This document shows, piece by piece, positions 12,953 to 24,631 of a DNA stretch of 57,336 bases. A program made the translations under genes and the position numbers. The stretch's first letter is position 1. Each line of letters begins with the position of its first letter. The notes below the pieces were generated by a model that worked only from the letters and a program-made list of their open reading frames with translations, had not been told where the DNA came from and did not search any database. This stretch comes from Schizophyllum amplum. Its lineage: Eukaryota; Basidiomycota; Agaricomycetes; Agaricales; Schizophyllaceae. The stretch is taken from contig VDMD01000140.1 in NCBI GenBank assembly GCA_007026445.1, forward strand, positions 1 to 57,336, in the 5' to 3' direction.

Positions 12953-15776
12953 ATGGGTATTCAAGGGCTGTGGGAGGTGCGTCTATTGTGAACTGCTCTA
13001 TCAACATCATACTGACTGCATTTACAGGTCTTGAAGCCAGCTGCGGTGAAGAGGTCCATGCTCGAAATGCCAGTATCGGAAGGCTTTGAAGCCAATGCGA
13101 ACAACCTGAGAGGATATCGAGTTGGCATCGATGCCAGTATATGGTTCTTCCATGCAGAGTACGGGCGCGAGGGCGAGAATCCGGAGCTGCGAACTCTGTT
13201 CTTCCGCTGCGCGACACTCATGCACGCCCCGTGGCTCCCTCTATTCGTATTCGATGGCCCCAAGCGGCCGAGCTGGAAGCGTGGCAAGAGAATTAGCAAG
13301 ACTAACCACGCGTTGATCAACGGCATGAAGGCGATCGTGGAGGCGTTCGGCTTCGAGTGGAGAATGGTGCGTGGCGTCAGATAGGCAAACAAGCCAGTTC
13401 TCACTTCTCTATAGGCTCCTGGTGAAGCTGAAGCTGAACTGGCGTATTTGAATCGCATCGGTCTAATAGATGGTGTTCTATCCGACGATTCAGACAATTT
13501 CTTGTTCGGAGCCCTGACAGTCATTCGGAAGTACGTCGCTACGCATCGCCATTGTGTGCGCTCCTGACATGTCTCGCAGTCCTAGCAACAACCTATCAGC
13601 CAACCGTGCCCAACCGGTTCTGAACGCCGACGGCAGGACGATAAACAGCACACTATGGTGTACAAGTTGGCCGACATCACTTCCCAGCTGGAGCTCACGC
13701 GCGGCGGGCTCATCCTGATCGGCCTCATGGCTGGCGGCGACTACGAACAAGCTGGCCTTCCTGACTGTGGCATCAAAGTCGCGACTGGCCTAGCACGATG
13801 CGGCTTCGGCGACTCGCTCTACGAAGCGGCCAACAATCTTCCGGACGACGACCTCGAAGACTTCCTGGACAACTGGCGGAACGAGCTTCGGCATGAATTG
13901 CGCACAAATGCGCGCGGCAAGCTACCCTCGAAACGCAAGAAGCTTGCTACTCCCTTCCGGACTCATTCCCCAGCGTCAAGATTTTGAAGAGTTATACCTG
14001 CCCCATCACGACGGAGTCCATGGGGCGTGCCGTGAACAACGAAAGGATAACATGGGCCCGCGATCCGAACCTCGCTGCTCTCGCGCGAACGTGCGAACTC
14101 AATTTCGAGTGGGGATACAAGGACATCATCGTCAAACGGTTCAGGACTGTTATCTGGCCAGGCGCTATTCTGAGGATCTTGCGACGGGCGGTGCTGGACG
14201 GAGACGCGAGGCGGCCTACTCCTGGAGTCCCTACGACGCCGCGGAAGAATCGACAGCGTGACGAAGAAAGCGGGCCTGCCTCCCCTTCAAAGCTCGTCGC
14301 GAAGTACTTCTCTGGCCTGTCGCTTTCGTCACCAGAGCGAGCTCGGATGACGAGGAGGAGGTCGACGATATAGTTGTCAAGATTCACTCGTCTCGCACAC
14401 ACGCATCCACGGATGGCATGCTCGAGTACCGTCTGGAGGTCGCGCCCCGTGCGCTGGTACGTGCTGCGGAATCCGGAGTGCAGGGCACGCGTCGGCCGCT
14501 CTCCGAGGACGAGTGGTCGGCAGACTCGGGTAGCGAGGAAGATGTCGACTCGGATGGCGAGCCCAGGAAGAAGAGCAAAGGCGCCAAGAAGCCACCTGCA
14601 GCACCGGATAGCCATCTGCGCGTATGGGTACCGGCTGCTATGGTGCGCGCTACACACCCGCGGATGGTACGCGAGTACGAGGAGAAGAAGGCGTGCAAGA
14701 AGGTGGGCAGGGGCAAGGCGAAAGCGAAGGCGTCCTCCAGCGACGCAGCAGCGCGCAAGAAGTCTGCTGCGAAGAAAGTCAAAGCTAAGCCGATCCCCGA
14801 GGAGGATGAAGAATCCGATGTGATCTCAGCTCCAGTGCTTTCGCGTGGAAAGAAGGCAGATGAACCACGCCCGGCTCCTTTGCGCTCGCGCACGAACAGT
14901 AGCCAGACATCGCGGGGCAGTGCGCGCTCTTTACTTGACGACCTGGATGCGCTGTCGCCGCCCTGCAGCCCGTCTAAGAAGCCGAAGAGCAAAGCCCCTC
15001 GACCTGCACCTCGACCCCCTCCGGCGACCCTGCCTCTTTTCGATGAAGAAGAAGAGAGCCCGTCGCGTATCAGCACCCGGCCCTCTAAGCGAACTGTGGC
15101 CGACTCGGACGACGAGCTTCCGCCGAACGTTTGTGGCAAGTCGAAGGTCAGACCTACGGAAGCGGTGCCCAAAGGTTCCGTCCGACAGCCGACCAAGCCA
15201 TTGAAATATGTTGCGATATCCTCCTCGGACGACGACGACGATGGCCTCTTGCCTGACCCCGAAGATATGTTCTCAAGTCGAACGGGCTCAAGCCATCTTG
15301 GTGCAACCGCTTCTACAGGCAACGCGCGCAAGAAGGCCGCGCCATCATCTGGATCTGACTCCGATAGGGTTGCATTCAGCAAGTCGCCGCGAAAGTCGAA
15401 AGAGCATTCATCGCCGCGCAAGACGAAACCGATGCGCCGGACTTCTCCATCGCCACAACGTCGACCTTCCCAGTCACGTTCCGTTTCTCCATCGGCAGTC
15501 CGTCGACGAGTAGCACCGCCCGCCAAACCGCCACGTCTGGAGGATATGTCCATCATTGAGCTCACCAGCGATGAGGGCACACCCGCGAAACCCCCGCCCT
15601 CTCGTGCCGGTGTGCCATCCTTGATGGCTGCACGTCAGCGGGTGCAGGCGCGCACGGGAACCACACAGCAGAGTATTATGAACTTCACGCAGGCCAAGAA
15701 GCGCACGACGGTCAAGCTGAATGGCAAGCTGGCGAGTACTACTACTGCTGCCACTGTTATCGACCTGACGATCTAG
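12953..15776 (+). CDS. Holliday-junction resolvase, GEN1/Yen1 type (XPG family)
   Basis: Structure-selective XPG-family nuclease that resolves four-way DNA junctions. Exon 1 encodes MGIQGLWE, the invariant N-terminus that also binds metal. The XPG-N block follows (YRVGIDASIWFF, LFVFDGP). The XPG-I block has APGEAEAELAYL and LSDDSDNFLFG, with the metal-binding Glu and Asp residues present. The helix-2-turn-helix region has GLMAGGDYEQAG. A chromodomain-like part follows (LRVWVPAAMV, near 14615), then a long basic, Ser-rich tail ending in VIDLTI. Only three short introns occur, all near the start. The frame breaks three times, each consistent with one missing base: about 13636, about 13947 and about 14338. 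If corrected, the protein is about 892 residues. The uncorrected reading would stop inside the nuclease region. Confidence 0.82.
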
Positions 15777-16443
15777 TACATCGACGTATCTACCGCCTAT
15801 CTCTCATTTAGAAAATTCGACATCTACCTTGTATACAATCTGTTCAGTCAACAGGATCCAGTACTTTCAGTGGCCTCAGCTTTCATGATGATGTCGTCCC
15901 AATAACGAACTGAGTCTCAGACTTTAAGCTTAACTTTAAGCCTTCCTTGAGTCTGGCCTAGGCCCTGCGGATCCACGTGCCATCACCGGCAATCACCGAT
16001 GGCCTGCATGCGTTCATTCCCGCGGGCGACCAAACTTTACCCTTTCTCTTCTTGATACCGTCCCCCATCACAATGGCTCGAGCCTAGATAGCGAATTGCG
16101 AAAGCGCATAGTATACCAACTGAGCTCGAAGCCATCTTTGGCGGTGTCCCATCCAACACATTGCGCCACTTCCTCTTTGTCAAGAAAAACAATATTCTTT
16201 TTGTATACCCCCGGCTTTGAGGGTACGTGCAATGCCACTCTGTAGGGCATTTTTGCAATGCAGGAACTGACATAAAACGTCGCGAAACAGGCATTCACAG
16301 CCAGCGAACCATACCCCACAGAACGAAGTCGAACGTTGTTTTCGGCCGACACTTGCGACACCTGCGGTTGCTCTAATTAATCTTCTTTGTTGGACTGCCC
16401 ATATTCCCGCACATTCCGCGGCGCGTCCTCTGCCAGTCGCCCA
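15777..16443. other. Intergenic with a degenerate tRNA-like stretch
   Basis: No coding sequence recognised. On the minus strand around 16085-16137 a sequence resembles a tRNA A box (AGCTCAGTTGGTA), followed about 38 bases later by a weak B-box-like GGCTCGAGCC. The stems do not pair as in a tRNA, so this is at most a decayed tRNA-derived element. Confidence 0.3.
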
Positions 16444-19400
16444 ATGGCTCAGTCAATCTACCGCCCCGGGACGTTCGTTTGGCTTGTCGACAAGGAGCAG
16501 CGCTGGCTTTCGGGCGAGGTCAAGTCATTCGCGGTAGCGGAAGATGGCAGAGCAGCGATAACGGTCAAGAATGAGCAGGGCGAAGCAAGTTCATCTCCCT
16601 TTGAATATTGCTCAATTCATACTCACCGACATGAAGGAGACCACTGTCAAGGGCGCCTCGAAGGATGCCGGCGCCGAAGAAGGGGGTCTGCCGCCGCTGC
16701 AGAACACCGCGGAATTCAGAACTATAAACGACCTGACACGTTTACCACACCTGAACGAACCTTCAAGTAAGTGCGACCTTCGCCGCTGCATCTTGATTAT
16801 GCTAGATATATACTGAGCTTCTCCGTTCCAGTTCTCGAGGTCATACGTAATCGGTACAGCGATAGATGCCTCTATACCTACAGCGGCATTGTGCTCATTG
16901 CCGTCAATCCCTTTGCGGACACGACTTCATATTACGCACCTGACGTGATTCGTTCCTATATCGGACGAAGCAGAGAAGAGCTAGATCCTCACTTGTTTGC
17001 GGTCGCGGAGGAAGCGTTCTCAACGATGGAAAGGACAGGCAAGGCTCAAAGTATCATTGTCTCTGGAGAGAGGTGAGCTGGGTCGGCGTATACCGCTGCA
17101 ACGAGAGGCTGATTACTGCTAGTGGATCCGGGAAGACGGAGTCGGTGAGTTGGCGAGTTCCCCTGTCGACATGAGTACTCATTCGTGGGTGCTTAGGCCA
17201 AATACATTATGAGATATCTAGCGTCTGTTCACGGACATGAGTCTACCGGTGGCTCTAGTGGTAGCTCCTCCATCGAGCAACAGATCTTGGCCACCAACCC
17301 GATCCTCGAGGCCTTCGGCAATGCGAAAACGGCACGCAACGACAACTCGTCGCGGTTTGGCAAATATATACAGGTATGCAAATTGTGGCGTAACCAAGCC
17401 CATCAATTACTTATTGACGTGACCCGTAGATCCTGTTCGACGACCATCAGCGCATAGTTGGTGCTCGTATGCGCACCTACCTTCTAGAGCGCTCGCGTTT
17501 GACCTTCCAACAACCACTGGAGGGCAATTATCACATCTTCTACCAGCTTTGCTCCGGCGCCTCCGAAAACGACCGTCACAATCTCGGTCTGGACGATGCG
17601 ACTACGGATTTTCGATACCTCGGTGGCATGCCGCCTCAGCCCACCCAGGCTCCATATACCCATGACTTTTCTGCGACTTGCGACGCGTTAGAGGTCGTCG
17701 GGATCGGCGAAGAGAAGCGGCAGGCTATATTCCAACTCCTCGCAGGGCTACTGCACGTTGGGAACATCGAGATTCGGTCGAAGCGGGATACCAAAGACGC
17801 GACTATGGATGAGGACGACGTAGCCCTTCTGCGTGCTGCAGCCTTGCTCGGTATCGATGCGAAAGGATTCGCTAAGTGCACGACAGCGAAGCAGATCGAC
17901 GCGCGCGGGGAGATATTCTCTGCAGCACGAACAGTAGCCCAGGCCATCGGAGTCCGCGACGGCGTTGCGCAGTATATCTACTCATGTCTCTTCGACTGGC
18001 TTGCTGTGCGCGTGAACTCGAGCCTGCTCAGTGACACGGAGCATCTTGAGGCGACGTTCATTGCTGTGCTAGATATCTATGGTTTCGAGCATTTCGAGAA
18101 GGCAAGTCAACCGTTTGTCAGACGTTGTCCGATGCTCATTCGCAATTCAGAACTCCTTCGAGCAGTTTTGTATCAACTACGCGAACGAGAAGTTGCAGCA
18201 GCAGTTCTTGTCTCACGTCTTCAAGCTGGATCAGGCGGAGTACGTGGAGGAGGGCATCCCGTGGAACGCGATCGACTTCCCGGATAACCAGCCTTGCATC
18301 AACCTCATCGAAGGCAAGATCGGCGTTATATCGCTGCTCGACGAGGAATCTCGACTGGCCGCCGGCACAGACACGTCCTTCGTTGACAAGCTGAACGGCC
18401 AGCTGAAAATGCCTCAGAACAAACGGATTTTCAAAGACCATCTACATGGCAATACGGCGTTCAAGATCGCTCATTATGCCGGCGACGTGTCCTACTCAGT
18501 CGACGGCTTCTTGGAGAAGAACCGCGGCACCGTCCCAGAAGAGCATCTCGTTCTGCTCACTGATACGACGAATGCCTTCCTACTGGAAGTCATCCAGACC
18601 GGGCGCGCATCGGTCGATGAACGGACTACCACACAGCTCAGCAAGCAAGACCCCAACGCCGGCGATGTTCCGAGGAGAGGAGCGAACAGGAAGCCGACGC
18701 AATCATCTGTCTTCAAGTCATCGCTTGTCTTGCTGATGGACACGCTTGATCGCACAGATGTACATTATATTCGGTGCATCAAGCCGAATGAGGACAAGCA
18801 GCCTTGGAAGTTTCAGAGCGGACATGTGCTGGACCAGCTACGCGCGTGCGGTGTGCTCGAGACCGTGAAGATCAGCCGCGCAGGATATCCATCTCGCATG
18901 CCATACGAGGAATTTGCGGCACGGTACGTTCGTATCCAATCTCGTGCCACTGTATTGAACGACTGCACTAGATATTCGCTCCTTCTCCCGCGGCATGTGA
19001 CGCGACCGTACCTACGCGATCCGCAGCGTCTTACGACGGTCATCCTGCAGAGGACCATCGGGACCGGCGACAAGTACCACAACGGCCGGACCAAGATATT
19101 CCTCCGCGCTCGCACTCTCCCTGTACTCGAGGGTATACGCACAGAGAAGCAGACAGCCGCCATCATGAAAGTGCAGACGGCTGCTCGTGGCGCAATGACG
19201 AGGAAGCGATTCCGAAGGCTGCGTGCGGAAGCAAGAGCAGCAGCGGAGTTGGTTGAGAGAGAGGCAGCTGGTGCAAAGGCTAAGGAGGCTGAGGCTGCCG
19301 CTGCAGTACAGAGGGATGCCTGCTCGCCTGCGCCCGGATCGAGCTCGGCGGCTGCACCTCCTGGCTCACCGCCTTCCAGCTTCCCTGAGGGGGGCGCGAC

Positions 19401-19941
19401 GCTGCAGCCCGACGAAATTCCGGATCGCCCCGCCTCCCGACTCATGCGCCGGCTGTCTTCGCAGAGCTCTGCTGTCGGTCGCGTTATCTCTATGGTGATC
19501 AAGGACAAGCCAGGAGAGCACGAAGATGCGGACCATCTAAAGCCATCGAAGCCCAGCAGGCGGTCCAAATCCAAGCAGCGACCTCTGTCTCGGTCGCGCG
19601 ATAGGTCGCCAGAAAAACCTGCTGCACCGCCGCCTCCAGAAAAAGATTCGGAACGCCGACAAGAAGAACATTCCTCAAAGCGACGCCATCTCTCGCCGAA
19701 GGGGGGGAAACGTAAGAAGTTCAGCCCCGCCGTGCTGTTGAAGAGTCGGTCGTGGAAGGACTTGCGCAGCGGCGGATGGAAGACGTCTGGAGAGCCTGGA
19801 CCTCTGCAAAGAGCTGTGTCTCAAAAGAAGACGCGGCGCTCTGCGGAGGCCAGGCTGACGCAGGAACCGGTGACGACGCCGCCGGAGTTGAAGATCTACA
19901 ACCGGTTTATGCAAGGAAAGGATCATACCACAGGGCCTTGA
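16444..19941 (+). CDS. Unconventional myosin heavy chain with short tail
   Basis: Actin-based motor, closest in feel to class V motors. After an SH3-like N-terminal part come the full motor signatures: P loop [10 protein letters not shown] split over three exons, switch [10 protein letters not shown], switch [28 protein letters not shown] and [12 protein letters not shown]. One IQ motif follows ([17 protein letters not shown], about 19165). The remaining 250 or so residues are Ala-, Pro- and Lys/Arg-rich. There is no coiled coil and no DIL cargo domain, so this is not a standard myosin V. One intron (18102-18150) uses a GC donor. One exon (17123-17144) is only 22 bases. Around 16580-16600 the frame needs removal of one base to join KNEQGE to the LTDMKETT segment. 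With that correction the exons sum to 1058 residues. Stop TGA at 19939. Confidence 0.82.
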
Positions 19942-20188
19942 GGAACGGGAGATCTGTTCACTGTCACTACTCACTTACTACGTATACCTTACTTTATAAT
20001 CGCTGACGTGCCTTGGGATCAGTTCTGCTTAATGGTCAACTTCACGATCGTCAATCCGCCCATGACCTTCTCTACAATGCTTTTTTAAATCTCCATCACT
20101 ATCATGCCCATGCAGATGTCGATTTCGGCCGAACCTCTTCCCTTTCCGCGCGCGGGTAGCGTACGACTCCTGCTGAGTGCGAACTTCG

Positions 20189-22148
20189 CTACCCACGAAG
20201 ACGGTCGTGGCGCCTGGGCCATGCATTCTTCGCAACGCGCAGCTCCTGGCCGACGAGGACCTCGAACGGGAAAAGCTGCTCGCTCCGATCGTCCAAGAGC
20301 GACTCGGACGATTGCCCGTTTACATCGCGAACTCGCCCTTCCTTGTCGCGCTGTATCTTGAACGCCCACGAAGTTCCCGGGGAGCGATCGTCGAGGTCTA
20401 CGAACCAATGGAATGCGCGCAGCTGAGAGCACTTCTCCGCCATCTCGCGTGCGCCGTGACTGATTGTCCGTAGATGGCGCTCCATCCATATCGCATCCAG
20501 GTCGATATCTTCGTCGAGAAACCCGACATTCCGATTGAGGATACGGGAAAGCTCATCGAGCACGATGTCGTAATGATCAACTGGAATGAATTGCAGGCAT
20601 CTCCGCAGTGTTGGCTCCTCTTCACCGGCAGCCTGAGATGGGAGACCAGTGCCGTCAAGTATAGGCACATAGTAGTCGGACCACGGTGTAATCGACTGCC
20701 AGTGCCTGTCGGTGAGGTCGTAGTGAAATGTGAATGTCTCAAGCGATTCCCATTGCGAAAGCATAGTCGTCAGGTGCATCTGAAGACTTAGACCTTAGCA
20801 AAGGAGTTGCTCGATAGCAGACAGGATAAGAGACGCACCATAAAACCTTCGACAGATTGCTGGTCAATGAACGAGGTGTTGACCCTTCCCCCGTTCGAGA
20901 ACGCGAGGTGGCGAATTTCTTTGAAGGGAAATTCGGCAGGACTATTGAAGAAGGCCGTCAGCTCATCCATGTCTGCGCCATCGTCGCTGCCGCATTGCTT
21001 GATAGCGAGACTTGTGAGCTTGTAGGGTGCGCCCGAGTTGGTCATCGTCTTGGTATCGTTCTTTTGGCGTGCAAAAGCGAAACATTTGACCATGAGTTTC
21101 GTCCACAGGAGGCGGCGAGGCTGCAGTCGCTGGGCCACCTTCGTCTGCGCATTCACCCATTGCGGCCATTCTCGAACGCGACCCGATGCGACGTCTATCA
21201 CGTTCTCCAGTCGACTGGTGCTGAGGTCGGCCTGTTCCACAAATTCCGCATTCACCTCTTCCAATGTCGCGTGCTTGGTGATCATGTGAAGGATATCTTG
21301 CGGTACGAGTGTTGTTTCCACAGCGACAAGAACACGAAGTTTGGGGTACAACTCGTGAATATGCTCCACGAAGTTGGAGGGCAGGTGAACGACTCCGTGG
21401 AGGGCTAGCGTACGAAGTGAGTGGCACGGAAGAGTGGGTCTGGTGCGGTATTTGCGTGGGTCTCGGACATCGCGAGGCATAACGTATCCCGTAAGCCGCA
21501 GAGTATCGAGGCGAGGGAACTGGGCTAAGTCCGGATATGTGGTGGCGCTCCAGTACATCGTGAGTGTCTGTAGATTGACGCAGGAGCCAAGGATTTGTAC
21601 GGTCGTAGGACTGCATCCGATGTCCAAGGATGCAAAGCTTTCCAAATTCCAGGGGAATGTCCGTTCGGCACCAAACAGCTGCCAGGCATATTGGCTGACG
21701 CTGATCTCCGTGTCGAGGTCGACAGCATAGCGATACCGAATGAGGGACGGATAGAATTTAGGACCAGCTAGGAAGTGCCTTGAAATGGCGACTCGGTAAG
21801 GGTTCCCACGGTGAACAAGTTATCAGCAAGTACTTACTTTATGCATTGCTTGTAGATCGGATCGCTACCAAGAAGGGACAGGATCTTCGAGAGCGGGCGA
21901 GCCTTGAAAGAGTACGCCTTTGGACCTGCTACTTCTTCCACGGGTAGACATAGCGTTGCGAAGTGATGCGGTAGTGCAAAGGAGCGCAGACGACGGCTGA
22001 CGCGCGACAAGACCGTGAAAACAGCCAAGGAAGCAGGCAATTCCTCCCAATGCTCCGCATACTGTGCGATTTGTTCCAGCAATTCGTTAGGGAGGTCGTC
22101 CATTGTTCTGAGCATGTTTGCGATGTCAACGGTCAGTGAATGGGACAA
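20189..22148 (-). CDS. F-box protein with leucine-rich-repeat-like C-terminus
   Basis: F-box proteins recruit substrates to SCF ubiquitin ligases. Three exons splice in frame. Exon 1 carries the F-box (DDLPNELLEQIAQYAEHW). Exon 2 starts near 21792 (KHFLAGPKFYPSLIRY) and has LRR-like leucine spacing (NLQTLTMYW, RLDTLRLTGY, SLRTLALHGV). Exon 3 starts at 20779 (MHLTTMLSQWESLETF) and runs to the stop at 20189. The chosen start is the first Met (22148). Met at 22115 or 22103 would leave the F-box complete and are equally possible. Such proteins form large lineage-specific families in Agaricomycetes. The substrate cannot be predicted. Its 3' end faces the myosin gene about 250 bases away. Confidence 0.75.
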
Positions 22149-22296
22149 GGCGCGAGGGGATTGCCAATGCGACGGTCACGGCGTGTTTGGCATGCTGGTC
22201 ACGTGCCGATTTGCCGAATGTGAGTCACCCTTGGGATGAGAAGTCCGATAATTGTTCTTCATGATCATCATGCACATGTTGAATATTTCCCTTTCG

Positions 22297-22397
22297 AGCA
22301 AGGGGCGGCCGATCTCAGAATCGGGTACACAGCGGAGCTCGCGTGCGTCTGATGATCATCACGCTCGGCCACCCTCGGCGCTTCGGCAACCTCGGCG
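22297..22397 (+). repeat. Left arm of a 101-bp perfect inverted repeat
   Basis: This segment, starting AGCAAGGGGCGGCC and ending CAACCTCGGCG, is found again in reverse complement at 23064-23164 with no mismatch by direct reading. It lies 149 bases upstream of the F-box gene start. Confidence 0.9.
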
Positions 22398-23063
22398 CGC
22401 CACAGCGCTGCGTCAAACGCGCGCTGCCTGCGTTCGCTGGGTTATTGAAGCCGGTACCGCCAGCACTACTTAATATACCAAGCACGTCTCGTACTACGTA
22501 GCAGAGCCTGAGCAAATGAATGTAGAAGAATACATTGTACAGATCCTAAGTTCTACGAAGAGGGATAAGCAGTGGCTGCTCTACTTCGAATTCGCTTGTG
22601 CGACGTTGAATCCCTAGTTAAATCCACCACAGCGGCTCCCCTGCTCGATGTGCCGAGACACGTCGTTGCTGTACGCTTTGTGCCAGCGCGACAAGCATCT
22701 TGATCTACCCGTCCGTACAGAGATGCGGCGGCCTAGTAGGTCCGTATCGCAGCATCCGAAGGCTGGGGGGAGCAGGCGGGGCAAACGCGGCAGGATGGAG
22801 GGGGTGTCATGTAACAGTATGGTGGTTGGGGTGAACGTGGAAGGGCACCCCCATGCCATTCTGTGAGTACGGCTGAGGGAGCGGGATGGGAAGCATATCC
22901 AAAGCTCGTTGCAGTGGTAATTATTTACAGTGTTATACTGAGCATGGTTGGGATATACGGCAATGGAGCATGATACGGGTAGGTAGACGCGTTGCACGCC
23001 GCCGCAGGTACGCTGGTTATTGACAAGGCAGGGTGAGTAACGCGATGGTCCAGGGCAGCGGGA
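22398..23063. other. 666-base spacer between the inverted repeat arms
   Basis: No recognisable gene. The longest open frames are a 127-codon minus frame (22614-22997) and a 72-codon plus frame; neither resembles a known family. No transposase motif was seen. If the arms are terminal repeats, this would be the body of a non-autonomous element about 870 bases long. Confidence 0.4.
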
Positions 23064-23164
23064 CGCCGAGGTTGCCGAAGCGCCGAGGGTGGCCGAGCGT
23101 GATGATCATCAGACGCACGCGAGCTCCGCTGTGTACCCGATTCTGAGATCGGCCGCCCCTTGCT
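23064..23164 (-). repeat. Right arm of the 101-bp perfect inverted repeat
   Basis: Reverse complement of 22297-22397. It ends 98 bases beyond the stop codon of the GH93 gene, so it could lie in that gene's 3' untranslated region. Confidence 0.9.
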
Positions 23165-23262
23165 TTCGAGGGGGATGTGTACAGATAGTCCCCCAATGAA
23201 CCAATAAATAAGCGCCATAGTACAGGCAAGGAACACGCCGTCAGCGTAGCCGCCCTTCAGCT

Positions 23263-24519
23263 TCAGGATGTGAAGGTGATCTTGTGACAGACGGCGCCCT
23301 CGCCATCGTGCCCTGCACATCCCAGTACTGACCCATCTTCTTGCCCGAGCAGGCCTGGCCACGAGGACTGCGCGGGCGACACCTCGGTCTTGTGCGCCCA
23401 CCCTCCTTCACCCGCGCTCGTCACGATTTTGAACGCCGCGCCGACGTTAGGCCAGCCCGTGACACTCGCGTCTTCGTCGGTCATGAAGGATGTAACGAGC
23501 GTGCCATCTGTGGTAGCCGCAATTTGCGGCGCGCCGGCTATAGATGTCCGTCAGGGAACGATAGAGAAACAGCAGACGTGCCCGCTACTCACCGTTCCTG
23601 CTCGTGTCGGCGGGCGCGTATACAGGGCTGCGCTGTCCCCAGTTGACACCATCGTCGGTGGAGATGACGCTCTTGACTACAAACCTGCCGTTCGTACCTT
23701 CTGTCGTCTCGAACACGCACATCAGACCCCCGTAAAAGTCTGCAATGCAGTCCGCGTCAATAAAAAGAACGAGAAGCTCGGGCCCATAACACGCACTTGC
23801 ACAACCTGGCATCCCGTCTCTCCCCGTAGTGGTGCCGCCCGCCACAGTGACCGGCTTGCCCCACGACGCGCCGCCGTCTGTAGACATCTGCATGAGGATA
23901 TCCTGGTCATTGCCCGCGTTCTCGCTCGCGTAGTACACCTGCACAGCCCCATCCGCAGACAGGCGCATCCAGGGCTCCTATATGTCTATTAGACAAATTC
24001 ACCTAAAATAAGCATCACAGCGCTCACCCAAAGACCGTTCTTCGTGGATGTCGCGGCGCGTTCCGCGATCTGGCTCAGGTACGTCCAGCTCGCGCCGTTG
24101 TCGGATGACGAGCACACCGTGAGGCGGTAATACGTCGGGTTTCCGTTGCTGTCCAGGTCGTGGTTGCGGAACGCAGCCAGGACAGTGCCGTCCCCCAGCT
24201 GTAGCAGAAACGCGTTGTCGAGATCGCCGGGCGAGGTTGCGATGGTGCTGAGGGCGGTGAAGGACTGCCCGCCGTTGGTGGAGCGGGAGAGCGTAAGGGT
24301 CTTGCTGCCGCTGGCGCTGGTGGTGTACGACCCGATGAGCGTGCCGTCCGCGAGGCGGGCAAGGCGCGGGTAGGCGCCGGCGGCATTGGGTGAGATGTCG
24401 ATGGAGGTGGCGTCTACGTGCGGCACGAGAGGAGGGGCGCGCTCCGCGAGGACCAACGCGCGGGCAGTAAGAGCGGCGCAGAGAAAGAGGGTGGCATGGA
24501 GGAAAGAGAAGCGCGCCAT
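23263..24519 (-). CDS. Secreted exo-arabinanase, GH93 family
   Basis: GH93 enzymes release arabinobiose from the non-reducing end of alpha-1,5-L-arabinan, a pectin side chain. Three exons (24519-24028, 23977-23593, 23537-23263) sum to 1152 bases and join cleanly to give 383 residues. A signal peptide ([20 protein letters not shown]) is followed by a sialidase-like beta-propeller. Visible features are Asp-box repeats ([35 protein letters not shown]), [40 protein letters not shown] and WPGLLG, all at the positions expected for this family. GLWEPW and MCVFETTEG contain Glu residues that could be the catalytic pair; assignment is by family analogy. A TATA box lies about 105 bases upstream. With the PL3 gene it suggests pectin use. 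Confidence 0.88.
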
Positions 24520-24623
24520 GGCAATAGTGCTTCTGTTAATGTCGCAGAAGCAAGACTAGGGTAAGTACGAGACGGGTACGAGAGGGTACGAGAATGGGTT
24601 CCGACCACTCGCGTTCGCGGGCC

Positions 24624-24630
24624 ATTTATA
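24624..24630 (-). promoter_or_regulatory. TATA box of the GH93 gene
   Basis: On the minus strand this reads TATAAAT, about 105 bases upstream of the GH93 ATG at 24519. The spacing matches the TATA box of the pectate lyase gene. Confidence 0.6.
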
Positions 24631-24631
24631 C

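Noticed and set aside
14384..15580. 398-codon minus-strand open frame
   Set aside because: It is antisense to the low-complexity tail of the resolvase. Its Ser/Arg/Gly-rich translation mirrors that composition and shows no domain.
18813..19574. 253-codon minus-strand open frame
   Set aside because: Antisense to the myosin motor and tail; the plus strand encodes well-known myosin motifs.
22614..22997. 127-codon minus-strand frame inside the inverted repeat as a transposase
   Set aside because: No DDE, HNH or other transposase motif and no family resemblance; too short for an autonomous element.
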